From: an uncultured Collinsella sp.
GTDB taxonomy: Bacteria; Actinomycetota; Coriobacteriia; Coriobacteriales; Coriobacteriaceae
Reading direction: 5' to 3'
Assembly: GCA_902475865.1 (NCBI GenBank)
Contig: CABSBK010000036.1
Location: 1 to 8,166 of the forward strand
Length of the DNA stretch: 8,166 nt
Shown here one piece after another: positions 5,394 to 8,166 of the stretch. A model generated the notes under the pieces. That model ran no database searches. It had not been told where the DNA came from and saw only the letters and a list, made by a program, of their open reading frames with translations. The position numbers were made by a program, and so were the translations under genes. Each line of letters opens with the position of its first letter. The stretch's first letter is position 1.

Positions 5394-7529
5394 ATGGGGC
5401 GCAATAACAAACATAAGCGTAGCGCACGCAATAAACGCGGGCCGGTGCGCAGCGAGCGTCGCCCGAGCATGACTGGCCGCGTGCAGCTCCATGAGCACAG
5501 CGCTTATGTCGTGACCGACAACGGCGATTACAAGGTCATGGGTCGCGGTAAGCGTGAGATTATGGACGGCGATACCGTGGCCGTAAGCATCAAGGCGGGA
5601 CCGCGTGGGGATCGTCGTGCCGTGATCGAGGGCGTCATCGAGCGTGCCGCCATCAGCGTGGTGGGTACGTATCAGACGGCCGGCCCGCTTGGTGTGATCG
5701 AACCGCTCGATTCGCGTCTCAAAGCCGATTTCTTTGTTTTGCCCGAGGACACTTCGGCGGAGCGCCTGGGTGTGCATCCTGGCGATGTCGTCGTCGCGCG
5801 CATTCTAACCTACCCGACGCGCTTGGAGTCGGGCACGGTGACTCTTGAGCGCCGTATCGGCGGCGACGATGCGCCCGATCTGGGCGTCCAATATGTTATG
5901 GCGCGCTATGGCTATACCGACAGCTATCCCGAGGCGGCGCTGGCGGAGGCAGAGGCGCTTTCGCTCGATGTGACTGCAGCGCTTAAAGACCCGCTTCGTC
6001 GTGACCTGCGCGATCGCTTTGTCATCACCATCGACCCGGTTGATGCGCGCGACTTTGACGATGCCATCTCGCTCGAGCGCACACCCGAGGGCGGCTATAA
6101 GCTGGGCGTGCATATCGCCGACGTTTCGCACTATGTTGCCTGGGACGGGCATATCGACCTGGAGGCCCGCCATCGCACGACGTCGGTCTACCTTGCCGAC
6201 CGTGTGCTTCCCATGCTGCCCGAGCGCTTGTCTCGGGACCTGTGCTCCCTGCGCCCCGATGAGGATCGCCTGGCGTTTACCGTCGACATCGAGCTTGACG
6301 CGCAGGGCCGCGTGCGCCATTACGACCCCTATCCCAGTGTGATTCGTTCGCGTGTGCGTATGGACTACGACGGCGCCGAGGCGCTGCTGGTGCGTGCCGG
6401 CGCAGTTGAGTATTCCGTGTTGGAGGGCGCTGCGGAGGATGTCGCTGCGGCTGAAGCTTCGCGCGAGAAAGCGCTTGAGCGTGGGCTTGCGTGCGAGGAC
6501 ACCGCTCGCGGCTGTAACGTTGACCTGGCCGATTTCCTGGTCGCTGCAAACGAACTCGCGGAGCTTCGGCGTCGCATACGTCGCGCACGCGGTTCGGTCG
6601 ACTTTGATACGGCCGAGATTCGCGCGCTGCTGGACGAGAACGGCGTGCCCGTGCAGATCGTGGCACGCGAGCGCTCCTGCGCAACTTCGCTTATCGAGGA
6701 GGCAATGCTGCTGGCTAACGAGTGCGTCGCCGAGTGGCTGGCCGACCGCGATATCGAGGCGTGCTATCGCGTGCACGATGACCCCAGCCCCGACAGTCTG
6801 CACGGTGCTGCTGTGGCGCTGGCGCAGCTCGGTATCATCGATGATCGCCGTGCGGCGGGCATTGCCCTGGGAAGTCCTGATGAGTTGCAGGCGACGGTTG
6901 ACGCCGCTGCCGGCACGGCTAACGCGCCACTCGTCAACACGCTCCTTTTGCGCAGTATGCAGCGTGCGTTGTATAAGCCTCGCAACGAGGGCCACTTTGC
7001 GCTCGCCGCGCCGTGCTACTGCCACTTTACAAGCCCCATTCGCCGTTATCCCGATCTGGTGGTGCATCGCGTGCTCAAGCTGCAGCTGGCATACGAGCAG
7101 CTGGGTGGAAAAGACGCCTTAGTGCGTACGCCGAGGTTGATCGGAAAAGGCAGAGAGTCGCTTCCGCGCATCCTGCCGCAAATCTGCCGCGCGTGCAGCG
7201 ATGCCGAGCGTGCGGCCGACGCTGCCAGCCATGCGACGCAAAAAATCAAGATTGCGCAGTACTACGAGGATCGCCTGGGCGAGCGCTATGCCGGAACGGT
7301 CTCATGGGTCAGCAGCATGGGACTATTCGTGCGTCTCGATCTGACGCAGGTTGAGGGGTTGGTTTCTATTAAGAGTTTGGGTAACGAGTGGTTTGAGTTT
7401 GACGAGGACGCGCTCACGTTGACGGGTGCCGACACGGGGCGTCGTTTTGAGTTGGGCCAGCGCGTGATTATCGAGGTCTCGCGCGTCAACACTACTCGCG
7501 GACATTTGGACTTTAAGCTCATTCATTAA
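5394..7529 (+). CDS. rnr: Ribonuclease R (RNB-family 3'-5' exoribonuclease)
   Basis: RNase R degrades RNA processively from the 3' end, including structured RNA, and acts in mRNA and rRNA turnover and in tmRNA-linked decay. The 711-residue protein has a basic N-terminal tail (1-30), cold-shock-like OB domains at about 30-150, the RNB catalytic domain at about 200-560, and a C-terminal S1 domain at about 628-709. The metal-binding cluster ITIDPVDARDFDDA at 211-224 contains D214, D220, D222 and D223. TSVYLADRVLPMLPE at 263-277 includes the catalytic tyrosine Y266, and HFTSPIRRYPDL at 544-555 is the RNB signature. It lacks the N-terminal winged helix of the longer E. coli enzyme and any lysine-rich tail. 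The ATG at 5394 follows AAGGAGG at 5383-5389 by 4 nt. It stands alone between two terminators; a weak TAGACT at 5351-5356 could be promoter sequence. Confidence 0.95.
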   Translation: MGRNNKHKRSARNKRGPVRSERRPSMTGRVQLHEHSAYVVTDNGDYKVMGRGKREIMDGDTVAVSIKAGPRGDRRAVIEGVIERAAISVVGTYQTAGPLGVIEPLDSRLKADFFVLPEDTSAERLGVHPGDVVVARILTYPTRLESGTVTLERRIGGDDAPDLGVQYVMARYGYTDSYPEAALAEAEALSLDVTAALKDPLRRDLRDRFVITIDPVDARDFDDAISLERTPEGGYKLGVHIADVSHYVAWDGHIDLEARHRTTSVYLADRVLPMLPERLSRDLCSLRPDEDRLAFTVDIELDAQGRVRHYDPYPSVIRSRVRMDYDGAEALLVRAGAVEYSVLEGAAEDVAAAEASREKALERGLACEDTARGCNVDLADFLVAANELAELRRRIRRARGSVDFDTAEIRALLDENGVPVQIVARERSCATSLIEEAMLLANECVAEWLADRDIEACYRVHDDPSPDSLHGAAVALAQLGIIDDRRAAGIALGSPDELQATVDAAAGTANAPLVNTLLLRSMQRALYKPRNEGHFALAAPCYCHFTSPIRRYPDLVVHRVLKLQLAYEQLGGKDALVRTPRLIGKGRESLPRILPQICRACSDAERAADAASHATQKIKIAQYYEDRLGERYAGTVSWVSSMGLFVRLDLTQVEGLVSIKSLGNEWFEFDEDALTLTGADTGRRFELGQRVIIEVSRVNTTRGHLDFKLIH

Positions 7530-7558
7530 CCGGCACGGAGTGAGTATCGGCAGAGCGT

Positions 7559-7588
7559 AGAGGGCGGTCTTTCGGGGCCGCCCTCTTT
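7559..7588 (+). terminator. Hairpin terminator after rnr
   Basis: AGAGGGCGG at 7559-7567 pairs perfectly with CCGCCCTCT at 7578-7586, and TC/GG pairs can extend the stem toward a small loop. Only three T residues end it (7586-7588), so termination may be partial. It begins 30 nt after the rnr stop. Confidence 0.78.
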
Positions 7589-7651
7589 GCGCGTCTCTTG
7601 ATTGCCCTGCCATGGGCTCGGCCGCTTCTTCATATGCTTTTGGGAGATAGG

Positions 7652-7688
7652 ACCTACCAAAACAAACCTGTCCCTTTTTGGCAGGTTT
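7652..7688. repeat. Two overlapping, mutually exclusive hairpins before the recombinase gene
   Basis: Hairpin A pairs ACCTACCAAAA (7652-7662) with TTTTGGCAGGT (7676-7686), 10 of 11 positions. Hairpin B pairs AAACCTGTC (7664-7672) with GGCAGGTTT (7680-7688), eight Watson-Crick pairs and one G-U. They share the right arm, so only one can form at a time. The last base is 19 nt before the recombinase start. The three related ACCTRCC-like half-sites could be recombinase binding sites or an RNA switch. Confidence 0.55.
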
Positions 7689-7707
7689 ACGAGAAAGCGG
7701 GGATGTT

Positions 7708-8166
7708 GTGGCAACAGTATATGGGTATGCGCGGGTGAGCACGCGTGATCAAAATTTGAATCGCCAGTTGGATGCGCTGAGCGCCTATGGCGTGGAGCCG
7801 GCGAATGTCTTTGCCGACCGTGCGAGCGGTAAGGACTTTGATCGCCCGCGGTATCGGGAATTGCTTCATGCCTTGGCTTCCGGCGACGTGTTGGTGGTGC
7901 TTTCCATCGATCGGCTGGGTCGAAACTACAGCGAGATACTCGAGGAATGGCGTCGTATAACCAAGGAACTTGGTGCGGCCATCGTTGTGCTGGACATGCC
8001 GTTGCTCGATACGTGTGCGAGAGATTGCGGCGGATCGGATGTGACCAGCACGCTGATCGCCGATATCGTTTTACAGCTGTTGAGCTATGTGGCGCAGGTG
8101 GAACGAGAGAACGAGGACGACTGCAAGGCGCAGGGCATCGAATATGTGGCCAAAAAGGCGTTTTTC
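7708..8166 (+). CDS. Serine recombinase (resolvase/invertase family), 3' end outside window
   Basis: The first 153 codons of a small serine recombinase are present and remain open at the window edge. Such enzymes cut and rejoin DNA through a phosphoserine link. The catalytic domain starts at once: YGYARVSTRDQN at 5-16 carries the nucleophile S11 and R9, and SIDRLGRN at 66-73 supplies D68, R69 and R72. Residues 115-134, TLIADIVLQLLSYVAQVERE, match the dimer-interface helix region. The DNA-binding helix-turn-helix expected next is off the window. The start is GTG at 7708 with GCGGGGA upstream; no in-frame ATG lies nearby. Absence of a leading MerR-like domain argues against an IS607 TnpA. After the ERE motif the helix is unusually acidic (NEDDC). 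Codon use includes AGA, CGA and many TTG codons unlike ftsEX, suggesting transfer. Whether it is a resolvase, an invertase or an orphan cannot be told here. Confidence 0.88.
   Translation, partial: MATVYGYARVSTRDQNLNRQLDALSAYGVEPANVFADRASGKDFDRPRYRELLHALASGDVLVVLSIDRLGRNYSEILEEWRRITKELGAAIVVLDMPLLDTCARDCGGSDVTSTLIADIVLQLLSYVAQVERENEDDCKAQGIEYVAKKAFF

Noticed and set aside
5805..7067. Open frame on the minus strand opposite rnr
   Set aside because: It is antisense to the RNB catalytic domain, with no ribosome binding site or recognisable motif.
1..8166. CRISPR array, tRNA, rRNA or toxin-antitoxin pair
   Set aside because: No regularly spaced direct repeats, no cloverleaf with a CCA-type end, no rRNA-like stretch and no paired small genes were seen.
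7708..8166. IS607-type transposase interpretation of the recombinase
   Set aside because: IS607 TnpA has a MerR-like DNA-binding domain before the catalytic domain; here the catalytic motif begins at residue 5. No TnpB is visible, though sequence beyond 8166 is unseen.

Overview
The window looks like chromosomal DNA from a high-GC actinobacterium. The best fit is a Coriobacteriia member such as a Collinsella-like gut organism. This is inferred from a transketolase split into two adjacent genes, clear Shine-Dalgarno sites with GTG as well as ATG starts, an FtsE with a long Pro/Ala/Gln-rich N-terminal extension, the style of the RNase R C-terminus, and palindrome-rich gaps. No rRNA or tRNA is present to confirm it.

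Layout. (1) 17-1790, plus strand: two nearly abutting genes for the N- and C-terminal halves of a thiamine-diphosphate transketolase, followed by a hairpin terminator. (2) 1872-1938: a palindromic element in the convergent junction; one arm encodes the last residues of the next gene. (3) 1912-2643, minus strand: an uncharacterised membrane-anchored zinc-ribbon protein, with lower GC and weaker codon bias than its neighbours. (4) 2644-3075: a 432-base gap with a palindrome of about 125 nt and the likely ftsE promoter. (5) 3076-5203, plus: ftsE and ftsX, overlapping by 14 nt, ending at a strong terminator. (6) 5261-5344: a perfect 31-bp inverted repeat. (7) 5394-7529, plus: rnr (RNase R), with its own hairpin terminator. 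(8) 7652-7688: two mutually exclusive hairpins. (9) 7708 to the window end: a serine recombinase cut by the window edge.

Function. Most of this is housekeeping: transketolase serves the non-oxidative pentose phosphate pathway, FtsEX couples ATP hydrolysis to cell-wall remodelling at division, and RNase R degrades structured RNA. The accessory part is the zinc-ribbon protein, the recombinase and the palindromes. I found no clear undescribed multi-gene system. The most unusual signals are the palindromes in successive intergenic gaps, a repeated short motif in the FtsE extension, and the alternative hairpins just upstream of the recombinase.
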